Assembly (NCBI GenBank): GCA_035560005.1
Contig: DATMAN010000030.1
Coordinates: 1 to 49,409, forward strand
Direction: 5' to 3'
Source: Burkholderiales bacterium
GTDB lineage: Bacteria; Pseudomonadota; Gammaproteobacteria; Burkholderiales; Eutrophovitaceae
Length of the DNA: 49,409 nt
Below the pieces are notes generated by a model. It did not search any database. It was given only the letters and a program-made list of their open reading frames with translations, and was not told the origin of the DNA. Every line of letters begins with the position of its first letter. The first letter of the stretch is position 1. Positions 48,221-49,409 of the stretch are shown one piece after another. The translations under genes and the position numbers were made by a program.

Positions 48221-48934
48221 ATGAAACCAGGTCGTCGTGAGTTTCTCGCCATCGCCGCCGGGGCGGCTGCCGCCGCCGGCACCCTGCCTTGGCCCGTGCT
48301 CGCTTCGGAAAAGATGAAGATCGGCATCGTCGGCTCGGGCCGGGTGGGCAGCGCAATCGGCGCCAGTTGGGTGCGGGCGGGCCACGAGGTCATGTTCTCC
48401 TCGCGCCACATCGAGCACGACCGGGCGCTCGCTGCGCGGCTCGGCGGCGGTGCGCGTGCCGGAACTCCGCGCGAGGCCGCGGCTTTCGGCGAGGTGGTCA
48501 TGGTCTCGGTTCCGTATCACGCCCTGCCTTCCGTGGGCAAGGACCTGGCGGACTTGCTCAAGGGCAAGATCGTCATCGACACCAACAATCCCTTTCCCCA
48601 CCGCGACGGCGAGATCGCGCACTGGGCGCTGGAGAAAGGCGCCGGGCTGGCGACCGCCGAACTCCTGCCCGGCGCGCGTCTGGTGCGCGCCTTCAATGCG
48701 ATCAGCGCGGCGCAGATGGGTGAAGCCTATCGCGAGCCCGGGCGCGTCGGCATGCCGTTCGCGAGCGATGATGCGCAGGCCGGTGAGGTGGCTTCGCGCC
48801 TGATACGGGACGTTGGCTATGAACCGGTATTCATCGGCGGGCTGGCAATGGGCAGATACCTGATGCCCGGGACGGCACTCGCGGGGGAGCGCAGCGCGGA
48901 GGAGATCCGCAAGATTGCAGCAGGGTTGAAGTAA
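48221..48934 (+). CDS. NADP-binding Rossmann protein (F420-dependent oxidoreductase-like) with Tat signal
   Basis: This is a 237-residue protein. The first 30 residues are a clear Tat signal (GRREFLAIAAGAAAAAG, then WPVLASE). The rest is an NADPH:F420-reductase/NAD-binding family domain: MKIGIVGSGRVGSAIGASW (GxGxxG), MFSSRHIEHD, VVMVSVPYHALPSVGKDL, IVIDTNNPFPHRDGE and RAFNAISAAQMGE. Such enzymes are normally cytoplasmic, so export of a folded, cofactor-loaded form is unusual. GGAGGAATCGCC precedes the ATG. It is the last intact gene on this strand, 129 nt after the permease gene. The substrate is unknown. Confidence 0.85.
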   Translation: MKPGRREFLAIAAGAAAAAGTLPWPVLASEKMKIGIVGSGRVGSAIGASWVRAGHEVMFSSRHIEHDRALAARLGGGARAGTPREAAAFGEVVMVSVPYHALPSVGKDLADLLKGKIVIDTNNPFPHRDGEIAHWALEKGAGLATAELLPGARLVRAFNAISAAQMGEAYREPGRVGMPFASDDAQAGEVASRLIRDVGYEPVFIGGLAMGRYLMPGTALAGERSAEEIRKIAAGLK

Positions 48935-48989
48935 ACGGCGCGGAAGCGCGCACTCTCGAGCGCGACCCTAACCGCCGCATCGAAGATGT

Positions 48990-49290
48990 TCAGTGCGGCG
49001 TCCTCCTCGCGACGCTCAGCTCCCGCACCAGCGCCGTCGGCGGCACGGCCGGAGCAACCAGAACGCCGGCGAGGCGTATGCGCAACGCCGCGCCGCGCGC
49101 AAACGGCCTGGCCGCCGAAGGCGCGAAAGTGAGCGCCGTACGCGGTGGCGTCGGGGAACATCCAGCGCACGCCGGGATCGGCGGCAAAGGCGAGCGCCAG
49201 CACGTCCAGGCAGCCTTCGGCCTTGGCTTCGGTGGCGGCGCGAACCTGCGGCACGTCGGGCAGGGCCAAACGCGATCTTGCTTCAAGCAT
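48990..49290 (-). pseudogene. Truncated or frameshifted GNAT acetyltransferase
   Basis: From the ATG at 49290 the frame reads RAATEAKAEGCLDVLALAFA and DPGVRWMFPDATAYGAHFRA, a good match to the start of GNAT-family acetyltransferases. After about residue 65 it turns Arg/Gly-rich. The neighbouring frame continues plausibly as RGAALRIRLAGVLVAPAVPP and stops at 48990. Even with that shift the protein is only about 100 residues and lacks the acetyl-CoA-binding motif A (QxxGxG/A). It is therefore probably a decaying gene with a lesion near 49095-49115. The ATG overlaps the end of the upstream partial gene by 8 nt. Confidence 0.5.
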
Positions 49291-49409
49291 CGGCCAGCTC
49301 CGGTTGCGGCGCGGCGAGTTCCGCGGCGCGTGCGACGAACAGCCGCGCCAGCGGGCTTTGCGGCTGGCGCGCGCGACGCTCCGTTGCCAGCGCGCGGGCC
49401 AGCGGCTGC
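49283..49409 (-). CDS. C-terminal end of a gene running off the window
   Basis: A minus-strand frame enters from the window edge and ends at the TGA at 49285-49283. The last 41 residues include QPLARALATERRARQPQSPL and end QPELADA. The composition looks protein-like but is too short to assign. The stop overlaps the GNAT start (ATGCTTGA), indicating a former operon. Confidence 0.45.
   Translation of the reverse strand, partial: QPLARALATERRARQPQSPLARLFVARAAELAAPQPELADA

Overview
The window is high-GC, densely packed bacterial DNA with no rRNA, tRNA, CRISPR array, prophage or insertion sequence that I could recognise. Gene content points to a betaproteobacterium, probably an environmental lineage near Burkholderiales. 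The clues are a DUF1840 gene, an 87-residue IF-1, a beta-class glutathione transferase beside a LysR regulator, two TRAP-type solute-binding proteins (DctP and TAXI) and a short-Q-loop cytochrome bd oxidase. This is inference from family content; no marker phylogeny was possible.

Layout. 0-4.2 kb: a small secreted protein and a complete tripartite TRAP transporter. 4.2-9.3 kb: a TSUP exporter, a vestigial Rossmann ORF, an alpha/beta hydrolase, a lipoprotein aminopeptidase and a Tat-exported molybdenum hydroxylase large subunit. 9.3-15.2 kb: a coupled hydrolase/secreted-protein pair, a CoA-binding protein, O-acetylhomoserine sulfhydrylase and an MFS permease bracketed by related palindromic repeats. 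15.2-18.5 kb: an orphan amino-acid ABC ATPase and cydAB with a small ORF between the two subunits. 18.7-21.8 kb: DUF1840, a secreted SRPBCC protein, an SDR, a DRG-like TGS GTPase and IF-1. 22.2-26.6 kb: a four-gene minus-strand operon (ketopantoate-reductase-like, class II aldolase, YihV-like PfkB kinase, acyl-CoA ligase) ending in a good intrinsic terminator, with a 2-hydroxyacid dehydrogenase divergent from it. 27.8-34.7 kb: a ferric-reductase-like flavocytochrome, a 2H phosphoesterase, a Sel1 protein, an M23 peptidase, a metzincin-GST cluster and a DUF4410 lipoprotein with its own promoter and terminator. 34.8-41.8 kb: a monooxygenase, a LysR/GST pair with a palindromic operator, a DODA-type dioxygenase, a TAXI protein, an FKBP, a PhnZ-like HD protein and a lytic transglycosylase. 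41.8-49.4 kb: a SAM hydroxide adenosyltransferase, small lipoproteins and secreted proteins, a ThDP enzyme, a nucleotide-transporter-like permease, a Tat-signal Rossmann protein and a broken GNAT gene.

Most of the window is ordinary housekeeping and accessory metabolism. No single striking new system is evident. The items most worth a second look are: the HD protein whose ligand spacing resembles the diiron oxygenase PhnZ; the four-gene operon pairing a YihV-like kinase with an acyl-CoA ligase; the family of purine/pyrimidine-arm palindromic repeats, which has extended one gene, flanks another and sits inside cydAB; and the coupled hydrolase/secreted-protein pair of unknown role.
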